Shown here in pieces: positions 1-10,544 of a stretch of DNA of 64,000 bases (positions are counted from its first letter, which is position 1; the number at the start of each line of letters is the position of its first letter). Below the pieces are notes generated by a model, which worked only from the letters and a program-made list of their open reading frames with translations, ran no database searches and was not told the origin of the DNA. The stretch spans positions 694,501 through 758,500 of the forward strand of contig NC_133050.1 of assembly GCF_048771995.1 (NCBI RefSeq). Direction: 5' to 3'. Both the position numbers and the translations under genes were made by a program. The stretch is from Taeniopygia guttata (taxonomy: Eukaryota > Chordata > Aves > Passeriformes > Estrildidae).

Positions 1-11
1 AGTTCCTGCGC

Positions 12-804
12 GTGGCTGTGGGGACCTTGATCTTTCACCTCCAGGACGCCCTGTGCCACTACCATGTCCCCTCCCTGGGCCACCGCCCTGTCCCCTCCCT
101 GGGCTGGACCCTGGCCAACCTCGGGGACACCCCAGGGACCACCTGGGCCTGTGTGAGAGCCCTGGCCAGCGCCAGGCGTGTGCTGGACAGGCTCATGGAC
201 AGCTGGGCCCGGCTGGCCAAGGCGGCCACCGAGCTCCGCGACGCCTGCAGGGATGCGGCCACCGGGAGGGGACAGTGGCTGGAGCTGTACCTGGGGCTGC
301 TGGGGGACTTGGTGGCCGCGTGTGACAAAGCCACCGCGGGACATCGAGGCTGCCCTGGAGGGGACAACGGAGGTGTCCCCTGATTTCTGTGCGGCCTTGG
401 TGGCCACAGCGGCCGAGGCTGAGAAGCTGTGGGAGGCCAGTACCTGCCTGGCCACGCGTCACCTGCTGGGGACACTTGGGGACATCAACACCCTCTTCTT
501 CTGTCCCTCTCCTGGCCACGGTGGCTGTGCAGTGGCCGAGCGGTGCCAAAGAGCCATGGAGGACATCCCGAGGCTGCTGTGCACAGAGCAACATCACCAC
601 TGGGCCGTCATCAGGCCGGTGTCACCTTGGCAGAGACTCGGGGACATTCTGAGGGCACTTTGGGAGCACTTGGGGACACTTTGGGAAGGCGTGTGGCGAC
701 ACTGGTGGGGGCGGGAGGGTGAACGAGCCTCCCCTCAGTGCCTTGCAGGAGACCCGGCTGTGATTTCGGGGCCGGGGGGGTCCCCAGGCAGCCCCTGCTG
801 CTGA
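12..804 (+). pseudogene. Unrecognised GC-rich coding fragment, apparently frameshifted
   Basis: I do not recognise this protein. One open frame runs from 12 to about 330 and encodes an Ala/Leu/Arg-rich, probably helical stretch (for example RRVLDRLMDSWARLAKAATE). The same character resumes in another frame from about 331 to 804 (DIEAALEGTTEVSPDFCAAL, then AEKLWEAS), so a one-base shift near 330 probably breaks a single gene. The fragment is cut at its 5' end by the window edge. It could be an exon of a lineage-expanded bird gene of unknown role. The start at 12 is simply the first ATG and may not be real. Low confidence. Confidence 0.35.
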
Positions 805-965
805 GCACTGACCCTGCCCTGGGGGGTGCCGGGACCCCCCAAAAACCGCACCCGCACCCCCTTCAGTGCCCCCAAACCCCCCTTGAGCACTGACCCCCCT
901 CCCTGGGCACTGGGATGAGTGGAGACCCCCTCTCAGTTTTCTGGTGGTCGAGATGACCCCGAGAT
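805..965. repeat. C-rich low-complexity tract left of LTR
   Basis: Short runs of C5-C7 alternate with phrases such as GAGCACTGACC and GGGCACTGGGATGAG. Similar C-rich text resumes at 1,551, so the LTR at 966-1,550 appears to be inserted in this tract. No gene is seen. Confidence 0.5.
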
Positions 966-1550
966 TGTGAAAAGTCCTTTTCTCCCAGCCCGCGCGGGCA
1001 GAGAAGGAGTCGAGATGCGGAGCTTTGCTTCTCAGGGCCGTTTATTTTCCCTTTTCTCTAACAGCTTTGTCCGCTCTGCTGAGCTCTGTCTAGCAGGTCG
1101 GTCTGTGGCAGTCTCCCTGCCCTCAGGGTGCTGTTTGCCTTCTACACTAAAAACTACTGTACTGTGTTTACAATAACGTGCCAATATGTATCATTTATGT
1201 TGGACAGTGTGTCTCTACCTTCAACCAACAGAAAAGTGGCACCATCACAGAAAGACATGGAGGGCAAAAAGAAGGAGAAGAAGGTCAGGACACACCCAGA
1301 TCCCTCCACCTTGTCCCATTGAACCCCGTATTTTAAAGTGTTAAAATTCTACTTTTCCACCCTGTGTTAATTCACCTACCACGTTACTCAAACCCTTGTG
1401 CCTTGTAATTCCTCATACAAAGTTGGCAATTTTCTCCAGGGGCTAAAACCAAAGCCACCGGTGTTCTTGACACCATGCCAAGGTCTCCGAGGCCCCTGCC
1501 AGGGTCTCGAGCCATCCAGGGCAGCCAGAGGGATGTCCTGGATTCTGACA
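966..1550 (-). mobile_element. Solo LTR of an endogenous retrovirus (antisense)
   Basis: The segment starts TGTGAAAAGTCC and ends GGATTCTGACA, giving TG...CA termini. On the minus strand an AATAAA signal falls within GGGAAAATAAACGG near 1,045. The text matches a bird LTR type as I remember it. C-rich sequence on both sides suggests insertion into a repeat. I could not find a clean target-site duplication, so the left edge may lie somewhat earlier. No internal retroviral genes are attached, hence a solo LTR. Confidence 0.6.
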
Positions 1551-2094
1551 GCCCCCAATTACCGAGCAGTGGGAGCCCCCCCGCACCAAGCACCGGGATA
1601 GGGACCGGACCCCCCTCGAACCCTGGGAACCCCCCAAGCACCAGGACCCCCCAGGCAGCGCCACCCCCGTGCACCGGGACAGGGACCGGGCCCCCCTCGT
1701 GCACTGACCCTGCCGAGCACTGGGCCCGGACCCCCTTTGTGCCCCCCATCCATGACAGAGGTTTCATCCCCTCTGCTTTGACCCCCCCAGAGCCGCGGGA
1801 CCCCCAGGAACAGTGCAGGGACTGTGGGGGACCCCAAGGGCTGGGGGACACAGGGGGTTCACCAGCACTAGGGGAGTCCCTTAGGGTTTGGTCCTTCCCC
1901 CCCCCCCGTTATCTCCCAAGGCCCACTATTATCATCTGGGTCCCCCCCAATTTACTGGGATCCCCCCATTCACTGCTTACCCCCTTCACCAAGCCCCCCA
2001 AATCGCTGGGAACCCCCCGAGCCATGAGCCCCCCCTCAGTGCACCAGGACCCCCCACTCACCTTCCATCCCCCATCCATGGGAACCCACCCAAA
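1551..2094. repeat. C-rich minisatellite-like tract
   Basis: Degenerate units of the type CACCGGGACAGGGACCGG followed by C-runs recur at about 1,590, 1,630 and 1,675. The rest is C-rich sequence with CAGTGCACCAGGACC motifs up to about 2,060. No convincing coding frame. The homology between copies A and B begins just after this tract. Confidence 0.45.
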
Positions 2095-2346
2095 TCACAG
2101 CAGCACAAGGAGAAGAAGCCAACACCTTCCCCACACCCAGCATGGATCACCAGGACCATGGATCAGCAGGGCTCTGCCAAACGGGGGTCACTGGGGATCA
2201 TCCAGCCCGGATCCTCCCATGGGGGATGGAGCTGGAGCAGCGCACCAAGCTCTTCCCTCACTCTCTTCCCTCACTCCAAGCTCTTCCCTCACTCTCTTCC
2301 CTCACTCCAAGCTCTTCCCTCACTCAGGGCACTCACAGGGCTTCCC

Positions 2347-2427
2347 TTACTGGTGCCTCCGTTGGTGCTGGGTCAAGGTTGAGCTCTGTGCGAAGCTCTT
2401 CCCACACTCCCCACACTCATAGGGCCT
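2347..2427 (-). pseudogene. Orphaned eighth zinc finger behind the stop
   Basis: Immediately downstream of the TAG, the same frame continues [18 protein letters not shown] and on to a normal HQRRHQ-stop ending at 2,347. Every zinc ligand is present, so this finger was probably coding until recently. Confidence 0.85.
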
Positions 2428-3171
2428 CTACCCGGTGTGGATGCGCCAGTGCATGGTGAGGTGGAAGTTGTGCTTGAAGCCCTTCCTGCAGTCAGGGCAG
2501 CGGAAGGGCCTCTCCTCTGTGTGACTCCGCTCATGTCTGTGGAGATGGGAGCTGGTCCGAAACCTCTTCTCACACTGGGGACACTCGTAGGGCCTCTCCC
2601 CGGTGTGGATGCGCTGGTGTGTTCTCAGGTCTGAGCTCCGCCCAAAGCTCTTCCCACATTCCAAGCACTCGTAGGGCCGTTCCCCAGTGTGGATCACCTC
2701 GTGCTCAATCCGGCCAGACTTGTCTCTGAAACCCTTCCCACACTTCCCACACTCGTAGGGCCTCTCCCCCGTGTGGATGCGCCGGTGCACGGTGAGGTGG
2801 GAGTTTTCCTTGAAGCCCTTCCCGCAGTCGGGGCAGCGGAAGGGCCTCTCCTCTCTGTGACTCCGCTCATGTACGAGGAGATTGGAGCTGGTCTGAAACC
2901 TCTTCCCACACTCCCCACACTCAAAGGGCCTCTCCCCAGTGTGGATCCTCTGGTGCTCGATCAGGTGGTCGCTCCGACTGAAACCCTTCCCACATTCCAA
3001 GCACTTGTGGGGCTTCTCCCTGCCATGAGGCTTCTCCACCAGCTTCAAGCTCCGCCTGGATCTCCGCCCGCCTTCCTGGCTCAGGGGAGCTCTTTCCTCC
3101 CTGCAGCTCCCTGGGCTGGGTTTGCAGCTCGTCCTCCTGCAGCATCTCCGGGGCTTTTCCTCCTCCTCCAT
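2428..3171 (-). CDS. C2H2 zinc-finger protein, copy A, last finger lost
   Basis: A predicted nuclear DNA-binding protein with seven C2H2 fingers joined by canonical [13 protein letters not shown] linkers. The coding exon begins at 3,198, just after a pyrimidine-rich stretch and CAG acceptor. I chose the in-exon ATG at 3,171 (MEEEEKPRR), the usual short acidic leader of bird zinc-finger genes, though an upstream exon may supply the real start. There is no KRAB, SCAN or BTB domain. A TAG at 2,428-2,430 stops the protein right after the HTG of finger 7, while the paralogue at 39,295 reads HTGER there. Finger 4 carries Arg for the usual core Leu. Transcription would start from the CCAAT region near 4,080. 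It may still work as a seven-finger protein. Confidence 0.8.
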   Translation of the reverse strand: MEEEEKPRRCCRRTSCKPSPGSCREERAPLSQEGGRRSRRSLKLVEKPHGREKPHKCLECGKGFSRSDHLIEHQRIHTGERPFECGECGKRFQTSSNLLVHERSHREERPFRCPDCGKGFKENSHLTVHRRIHTGERPYECGKCGKGFRDKSGRIEHEVIHTGERPYECLECGKSFGRSSDLRTHQRIHTGERPYECPQCEKRFRTSSHLHRHERSHTEERPFRCPDCRKGFKHNFHLTMHWRIHTG

Positions 3172-3198
3172 CCAGCCACGCCCAGGGAATGAAAAATC

Positions 3199-4029
3199 CT
3201 GGTTTGGGGAAAAAAACAAGAGGAGAGCACCTTGAACTCGAGGTTACTCCTTGCCCAAGTTCATCTGAGGAAGTGATTGGGAATCTTATGTCTGTAAGAA
3301 CCTCCAAAACACCAAGATTCAGCCCAAAAATCCTACAAACTTCCAAGACACATATCAAACCTCCCCAAACATCACAAGTCAGCAAAAACCTCCTCCAAAA
3401 CATAAAGATTCAGCTACCACATAAAACCAAAGCACCAACATTTAGCCCAAGAAAGCTCAGAAACACTAAGATTCACCCCTAGAAAATCCTGGATCCCCCT
3501 CCACAGTCACCTGCTGCATGTGGGGGGAGCAACGCTCCTGGGGCTGGAGGGAGGCTGCAGATAGAGGGAGGGGTGGAACCTTTTGCTGCTTCCTCCTTCT
3601 GCTCCTCCTCCTCCTCCTGTGTCTCTACTCTTCCTCACACTCCTCTTCCTCCTGCTATTCCTCCTTCCCCTGCACAATCCCACCTTCTCCTGCCACCTGC
3701 ATTGTTTGACCATTCTGTTCCTCAAGCCTGCTTCTCCTTCTCTTCTCCTCCTGCCCCCAGGCCCAGCACCCACTGCCGGCTCCCTCTTCCCCCCAGACCC
3801 ACAGCATCCCAGCCGAGGGGCAGGGATGGAGCTGGGGCAGGTCGTGCTGGGGCAGCGCTGGGCTCTCGGCCGCTCCCGCCCGCACTCGGTCCCCACTGCA
3901 GCCGCTCCCGCCAGGACAGCGCGGGGGGGCCCGGCCTTGGCGCTGCCCCACTCCCACCTCCCCAAATTCCCCTCGGGGGGCGATGGGGCCGAGGGGGGGG
4001 CGCAGGTGGGGTCCAGGTGGGGAACGCGG
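3199..4029 (-). other. Intron and 5' region of zinc-finger gene 1, copy A
   Basis: The acceptor of the finger exon is at 3,199-3,200 (minus-strand CAG). Upstream, 3,290-3,480 is A/C-rich with a loosely repeated phrase (AACACCAAGATTCA, CCTCCAAAACATAAAGATTCA). 3,575-3,770 is pyrimidine-rich (CTC/TCC). 3,770-4,020 is GC-rich and may hold a non-coding first exon. No protein gene is supported. Confidence 0.45.
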
Positions 4030-4110
4030 GGAGCTGCGAGTCTGCCTGGCAACTGGTGAGTCATCAGCGCCGCGGGCTCTGATTGGCTGAGCTCTGCCTG
4101 AGGGCTGCGC
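4030..4110 (-). promoter_or_regulatory. CCAAT/AP-1-like promoter segment for zinc-finger gene 1
   Basis: It contains TGAGTCATCAGCGCCG and CTCTGATTGGCTGAG; on the minus strand the latter reads as a CCAAT box. An almost identical arrangement occurs at 38,485-38,550. The segment is absent from the matching place in copy B, where 4,024-4,220 is deleted. Promoter function is inferred from motifs and from its position upstream of the minus-strand gene. Confidence 0.45.
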
Positions 4111-4146
4111 CTGCAGCAAAGAGGGGACACCCTGCTCCAGGGGGGA

Positions 4147-4660
4147 TGTCCCACAAACGGGGGACCCCCATGAAAGGAACAAGAGCAAAGTGTCTTTACA
4201 AACAGATGCTCTGAATCTGCTCAGAGACAGGGCCAGGAACCTGTACATAAGGAAGTGACAGGAGAAGCCTTGGTTTCAGAAAATGTTATCAGTTAATGAC
4301 ACAGACTGCTGCTCAGCCAAGGCCCTGCTCTATTCATGAACTTCCAGAAGAACAACAAAGACTTAACAGAGCCATGAATATCATTTGCTATATAAAAGCA
4401 GGGAGCATATTAAGGGAGTATGTAGTAGCTGGATTGGGAAGTCTGTAGCTCTCAAGTGCTTCAGCCAATGGGGAAAGCAGAGGGAGATGTGGCCAGGAGA
4501 ATTAGGATTAAAAGGAGACTGTGTCCTCCAAAAATTTGAGAGATCCCATGGGGAATGTCCCATGGCCTCTCCCATTTTTAGGAATGAAATTAGTTTCACA
4601 GGACTTATCTGTCTGCTTTGTGGACAGAATCCTCTGGTGATGTCAATTTTTCCGCACACC
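4147..4660 (+). mobile_element. 5' LTR of class I provirus, copy A
   Basis: It aligns with 13,461-13,965 over the phrases AAGGAAGTGACAGG/AAGGAAGTAACGGG, CTTCCAGAAGAACAA, TTAACAGAGCCATGAATATC and CCATGGCCTCTCCC. A TATA box reads GCTATATAAAAGC near 4,388. The start TGTCCCAC at 4,147 is my best guess from the alignment; the end is near CCGCACA. I could not assign a primer-binding site. Confidence 0.65.
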
Positions 4661-5214
4661 CTGGGGCAGGGAGTGCAGCTGAAGGTGCCTCACCCACTTT
4701 GGGTGATCGGCTCCCTTGGCTGGCAGCGGCACCGGGGACTGATTGGGGACCCGGGAGTGACCAGGAGACAGACGAGTGACACATCAGGGGGGTCTGTGAA
4801 GAGTCAGCAGGGAGAGAGCACTGAAAATCTCATCAGTGAGTGCCCTGGGATCTTCGGGGAGTGAACATGGCAGGGCACCCATGGAGGGGAGAAAAGGGAA
4901 AGCCAGGGAGGGGTCCTGGCCAAAGGAATGATGATCCCAAAATGTCTCTGAAGGGTCCCTTGGGATAATGTTGAGGTAGTTTGCACATTCCCCCAGAGGT
5001 AATTAAGGACATGGACACCCAGGGGGGCAATAAGGGAAGGGGAGAAGGGATTTGGACAACAGGGGATGGATGGTGTTGGTGTGCTGGGAAGGGATCGGGT
5101 GAAGGGGAGTGTGCAGCAATATGGTTCAGGCAAGAAGCAGCAGGAGGAATCTATGTGGTAAGAAAAAGGATGATGGCAAAGTGGAGGAAGAGAAAAATAT
5201 TCACGATTGAGATG
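4661..5214 (+). pseudogene. Provirus leader and probable gag start, decayed
   Basis: GC-rich leader to about 4,860, then a degenerate stretch in which short phrases (around 4,920-5,150) suggest an ancient Gag N-terminal region. No intact frame remains. The same stretch in copy B is 41,400-41,950. Function is inferred mostly from position between the LTR and the gag-end signals. Confidence 0.35.
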
Positions 5215-6619
5215 TGTCATGGTTTGACACGGGAAGAGAATTTTTTTTTTAGAAGGAAGAGGTTCACCAGTCAGGGGTCAGGTTTAGATACTGACACTTG
5301 GGGTGACCAATTGAAGGTGGACACGCCTCTGAGAACACAGAGGGGTTAAAAGCGGAATTCCCAGGAAGATTCGTCCTTCTTTGGTTCCGGTCATCGCATG
5401 GTACGGACCTCCCCCCCCCCAGCCCGGGCTGGGTGGGGGAGGGGAGCCATGCGGCCTGCACAGGTAGGCCAGGAGGTAAAGGATCGGAACCGACTGGGTC
5501 AGCTCCTGCAGATGGAAGGGTGGAGAAATCTGGGATGTCTCCGTTCCCCCCCCCAGAGTCTCTCCCTCTCCCAAGAGAGAAAAAGAGACTCGGTGGTTTT
5601 ATCAGCAGTTCGCCGCAGGGAAGGAGAAGAGCGGGGGGGCCGCAAGGTGCCCAGCCGGGCTGTGGGAGCTGGAGCCTGGGCAGCGAGCCATCCTTGGGAG
5701 TTGGGACTTTTAAACCTTCCTGAGAAATGAAGGCTTTATGAAATATTACTCCTCCTCAATTTGAAGAAAAGAGAGACAGCTTGAAACCTCAGATGTTTAG
5801 AGAAGAAGGTTGGGGGCAGATGATAGAGTGGCTTTTTGGCTGGACTCTGCTTGCTTACCATAGACTGAACCACTCTTTCTTTTCAAGAGGGACTGCATTT
5901 TAGGGGGATGCATTGGTGGGCCAAGAGACCTTCTGCAGCAACTACCAGTTTTGGAGTGGACAGAGAGAGAGCTGAGGAGGGTGTGAGGATGCCCTCCATC
6001 TTCAGGAAGAAGAGAAGGCGATCTCTGTCTTTTGGACCCTTGGCCCCAGGGGAAAATGGGGGGGACTCTAGTCCCGAATTGTGATACTGGACTGTTGTTC
6101 CTGGTGGTCCTTGGCAAAGCATCCTTAAAGGGGCCCTATAAGCAGTCTCTGTCCATGCACGGTGGTGAGAGCACTGTGACATGGAGAGAAGAGGGTCACA
6201 CTGGCCGGTGTGTCTGGGCGGTGCCAGGTGTGACATTGGAAACACAAAAGGTGGCAGTTGTGTTTCCTGGGGGTCTATGGTTGCAAGGGGGACTCCTCTC
6301 TTCCCCGATGGACTCAGTATTGATTATATTGAAGGGTGAAAACTTGATTAAGGATCCAAATGGGTCTCGCTGGGGTTTGGTGGAGTTGGGTGGAGGGAGG
6401 AGAAATGTTTTGGAAGGTTTTCATTTCGAATTTTGTGTGTTTTTTTCTTTCCTTTTTTTTTCCCTTTTATAGTAGTAGTAGTAGTAGTGTAATAAAGCTT
6501 TTTCTTTTGTTATTAAGTTTAGCCTGCTTTGCTCTGTTCTTGATCACATTTCACAGCATTTGATTGGTAAGTTGTATTTTCATGGGGCGCTGGCATTGTG
6601 CCAGCATCAAACCATGACA
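5215..6619 (+). mobile_element. Solo LTR with perfect inverted ends and 5-bp target duplication
   Basis: It begins TGTCATGGTTTGA and ends TCAAACCATGACA, a perfect 13-bp inverted pair. AGATG is duplicated on both sides (5,210-5,214 and 6,620-6,624). A plus-strand AATAAAGC polyadenylation signal lies near 6,491. The site is empty in copy B at about 41,950. Length is 1,405 bp with no viral coding sequence. It interrupts the gag region of the older provirus and was gained after the duplication. Confidence 0.9.
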
Positions 6620-7070
6620 AGATGTTTTTCAGCAGGGTCTTATCCTGACAATTTGCCAGCTGATACTTTGAATTCCCAGTTTCCAGGAGAGGAAAACCAG
6701 GAGGTCAGGATGTCAGGGGTTTCTCTGTGGTGGGCAGCGGCAGCAGCGGGCGCAGAGGTGCAGGACCGGGAGCAGGGCTGGGGGCCTGTGGGGAGCTGCG
6801 GGGCCGGGCCAGGACTGTGGGGCAGCCGGGGCTCAGCGCCGGGCGCTGCCTGACCCCACCAGCCCCGGGCAGGGCCGGCAGTGGCCCCCGGCCCCCAGGA
6901 GGCTGCGGGACGCCCCAGCCGCTGCCCGGCCCCGGGGAGCTGCCGGCCCTGCCCGCCGGGGGGACCGCTTTTGGACACTGCGGCAGGACAGGCACCGGCT
7001 CTGCCACACGGGCTGTGCAGGGGACCCTGAGCACAAGGAGCAAAACAAAGCAACATCTGGAAACGCAGAT
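6620..7070 (+). other. GC-rich provirus segment between two LTR insertions
   Basis: Continuous with 41,955-42,405 in copy B, so this is host-provirus sequence and not LTR interior. It is strongly GC-rich (CCCGGCCCCGGGGAGCTGCC and similar). By position it may be a decayed proline-rich part of gag. No clear domain. Confidence 0.4.
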
Positions 7071-8377
7071 TTTCATGGATGGACATAGAAGTGAATTTTC
7101 TCAGGCAGTCGGTCTCAAAGCAATCAGTGGTCAGGTTTGGATATTGGCACCGGGAGTGGCCACTGAAGGCATGGGCACACCTCTGAGAACACAGGGTTCA
7201 AAGCAAGAACTCCCAGCAGAACTGTCTCTTTGCAGAGTGCAGACTCTCCCTGCCCACCACGGGCTGGGTGGGGGAATGGAAGCCCTGCGGCCTGGGAGGG
7301 ATAGGCCAGGGGGAGGAAACCTGAGATGTCTTTGTTCCCCACGCCCCTACACCACCGGAGGGAAACAGACAGAGAGCCTGAAGGCACCTGGAAATTCACT
7401 GGCAGAGGAGAAGGAGAAGGGGGGGGAAGGTGCCCAGCCCTGGGAGTTGGGGTCTGGGCTGAGATTTCAGCAGCCAGGGGAGTCCAAGACTTTTAACCCT
7501 TTCCTGGGAAATGAAAGCTTTATGAAATATTACTCCTCCTCGACTTGAAAGAGAAAAGAGACAGTCTGGGACCTGAGATGTTAGGGAAAGAAGGTTGGGG
7601 GGGAGATGATGGAGTGGCTTTTGGCTGGACTTCTTGTAAGCCATTGACTGAGCCAATTTCTCCTGCAACAGAGACTGCATCTTTAGGGGGATGCAATGGT
7701 GAGCCAAGAGACCTGCTTCAGCAAATTCCAGCACAGGAATGGAGTGAACAGAGGAAAGCTGAGGAGGGTGTGGTGATGCCCTCTGTCTTCAGGAAGAAGA
7801 TCTCCGTTTGCACCCTAAGCCCCAGGGGAGGAGGAAAATGGGGGGGGGGACTGTGGTCCCAAAATGAAAACTAACTGTTGTTTCTTTTGTTCCTTGGCAA
7901 AGCATCCTTAAAGGAGCCCTATGAGCAGTCTGTCCATGCACGGCGGTGAGGGCACTGTGACATGGCAAGGAGAGTGTCACACTGGCACATTTTCTCTGGG
8001 CAGTGCCATGTGTGACATGGAAACACGAGAGGTGGCAATTGTGTTTCCTGTGGGTCTGTGGTGCAAGAGAGACTCCTCTCTCCCCTGATAGACTGAGTAT
8101 TGATTATCTGAAAGGTGATGACCTGATTGAGGGTCCAAGTTGTGTCCCACTGTGATTTGTTGGAGTTTGGGTGCAGGGAGGAGGAATGTTTTGGAAGGTT
8201 TTAATTCTGGATGTAGTGTGTATCTTTTATTATAGTAGTAGCTTAATAAAGTTCTTTCTCCTTTATCTCTAAGCTTACGCCTGCTCTGCTCTGTTCCTTA
8301 TTGCATCTCACAGCACTTATTTGGGAAGCTGGATTTCCATGGGGACACAGGCATTGTGCCAGCATCAAAACATGACA
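7071..8377 (+). mobile_element. Second related solo LTR, diverged
   Basis: It aligns throughout with 5,215-6,619: TTTCATGGATGGACAT against the TGTCATGGTTTGACAC start, GGTCAGGTTTGGATATTGGCA, CCTCTGAGAACACAG, and an AATAAAG signal near 8,246. It ends CAGCATCAAAACATGACA. Copy B runs uninterrupted across the site near 42,400. The termini and body differ clearly from the first LTR, so the two are separate insertions of different subfamilies. The target duplication is uncertain. Confidence 0.8.
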
Positions 8378-9000
8378 TGATGGTACATGAAGGATCAGGA
8401 TTTTCTGTGAAAGATTTGGTTTGGGTCCCTGCAGAAAGGAAAGATTTTGCAGAAAGCTCAGCAGCTCTCAGAGGATGAGCACCCACAGGCAGTGACCGGG
8501 GCTGCAGGAGTGGCACAAGAAGGCCCTGCAGCACTTGGGCACAAAGGCACAGCAGCTGAAGGCAAGAAGGGATGAGCAAAAGGCCAAGCTGAAGGCAAAG
8601 GCCATGGCAGAGTTCCCACAGCCCCTGAGGGACCAACCCCAGGGCCCAAGGGGGCCCCAGAACCCAGGGGACAGCGTCAGCCACAAGCACCTGGCAGAGG
8701 CATTGCCCTCCTGGCCAGGGCAGAGCCCACCCAAACAGCCCCTGGGAAGGAGTCAGGGCTCCAGCTGCAGCCCACAAGGACACTGCAAGCACAGACAGCA
8801 GCACCCGCAGGAGGAGCGAGTCCACCCCTGCATGGACATGGATTGTCAGGGCTCTCTGAGCTCCCATCCCACCGGGGACCTACCACACTGCAGCCCTGGA
8901 GAACATCCAGGCTGGGTCTGCATCCAGAGGAGGCCTCTCCTGATGGACACAGAGGCCTCTCCATCCACTCTGAATCTTGCACCTAAGGGGGGAAAATTGT
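8378..9000 (+). pseudogene. gag C-terminus and protease remnant, class I provirus A
   Basis: A Lys/Gln/Arg-rich stretch (KARRDEQKAKLKAKAMAEF at about 8,559-8,615) resembles the basic region before nucleocapsid. Shortly before 9,000 the frame reads MDTEASPSTLNL, which looks like a retroviral protease active site with the Gly of DTGA replaced. No intact CCHC knuckle is visible. In copy B part of this segment is inverted and moved. Confidence 0.5.
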
Positions 9001-10480
9001 AAAGGAGTGTTTTCATTATTAAGGGAATAAATGGGAAAGCTGAGCTGGTGTCATTTGTTCAATCACTCTTAGGAGCTGTGGGGGATAGGCTTGAAATAAA
9101 CTAATTTCTTTCTCTTCCTACTGGGACTGTTATTAACTAGGAAGGAATTTGATGGTGGCATTGTAACATTGTAAAAGGTGATACAGAGGCTATTGCTGCT
9201 GTACCTCTGTGTCAAATGACTGGCAAGGCCTATGCTGAAGGGAACCCAGAGGTGTGGGCAGCCCCAGAGGGAAAATTTTATGTGGAGCCTCTCCAAATTA
9301 CTTGGAAGCAACCAGGACAAGTGGGGGCTAAAAGCAACACCCTGTTCCAGGGGAGGGAAGGAAGGGCTCACAGCCTGGTATGGAGTCCCTGCTAAAGGCA
9401 GAGATTTTGGAGCCAGGGATGTCTCCCTACAGCACTCCTATCCTGCCAGTCAGGGAATCTGATGGCTCCAATGAGGAGCACAAGAACAAGTGGTAGAAAA
9501 AGCCTCTGAGTATTTGAAAAGAAAAAAAAAGGCAAATGGTGGAGAAAAGGGTTAAATATTTGGGAAATGCAGGGACTAAAGATTCCTGGTGGATTCACAC
9601 AGAGAGGGTCAGGGCAATCTCAGAAGGAACTTTTCCCAGGACCAAAAAGGAGTTGCAAAAATTTTGAGGATTAACAGGGAATTACTCAGCCTGGATTGAG
9701 GATTCTCTGTTCCAGCCAGAACATTGTAGGACTTTGTAACCCCAGACAGCCTCCATGCTGTGGTATGGACAGGAGAAAGAGAGCAAAACTTGAGAAAATG
9801 AAAAGCCAAAAATATTGATGCCTCAGCTGTGGCTCTTCCAGACTCAGAAAAGAAATTAAAAATGTAGGTAAATGTTCAACAGGGCCATGCCAAAGGAATT
9901 CTTGGGCCAAAAGGTTTCACCCAGTGGCCAGTGTGGCCTCATTGTCTGCAGAATTGTGCAGCCACAGCTTCAACGGGAACCGAGGCCCAAAACCTGATGA
10001 CAACAGGATCTCCAACTGTTCCAGTCCGCCATCAAGTTCAAGCTTTGATAACCAAAAGAGCCTCGCAATGGATGAGCAGTGCTCGGTTATTACAGTGTGA
10101 AACTTGTTCAGTGGCACAGGAGGATTCAGAACTGAGGACAGGGGAAGGGTTTAACACAGCCTCCTGTTTGAACAGCCCACAGAGGCGCTGGGAAGAAACC
10201 CAGCACTGCATTCAAGTGACAGAGCTCCAGACCCAGCCTGGGGGAGAATCAGGAGACATTGCTTGGCCTGAGGCAGAAAATGTCTTTGTGGATGGCTCTT
10301 CAAGGGCAGCAGAAGGGAAAAGAGATCCAAGACACGCTGTTATTGAGGAAAGGGAATCAGACAAAGCCCAGGTTACCCCCCATGGTCAGCTCAACCGGCA
10401 CAGCTCTGTGTGCTTGTAAGAGCCTGGCACTGACATGCCCTGAGCAGGAAGGCTTCAATATCTTCTGGTGACACCACCTC
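9001..10480 (+). pseudogene. pol remnant: reverse transcriptase thumb and RNase H
   Basis: Around 9,545-9,720 the translation reads KRVKYLG, then RVRAISEGTFPRTKKELQKF, the conserved thumb region of class I reverse transcriptases. Further on, VALPDSEKKL and VNVQQGHAKGILG mark the connection domain, and DIAWPEAENVFVDGSSRAAE near 10,250-10,310 marks the start of RNase H. The longest uninterrupted piece is 9,931-10,419. Stops and frame changes separate the pieces, so no enzyme can be made. This whole stretch is missing from copy B. The first few hundred bases (9,001-9,500) are too decayed to assign. Confidence 0.65.
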
Positions 10481-10544
10481 AACTAACAGGGGGGCAAATG
10501 CAATTCTGATTGCTCAGCAGCCACTGAAAGGAATAATTAATATA

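Noticed and set aside
2689..3192. Plus-strand frame opposite the zinc fingers (also 39,637-40,140)
   Set aside because: Antisense shadow of the C2H2 repeat. The minus strand explains every conserved residue.
5215..8377. The two related LTRs as the ends of one provirus
   Set aside because: The 450 bp between them matches continuous sequence in copy B, so it belongs to the older provirus and not to an internal region.
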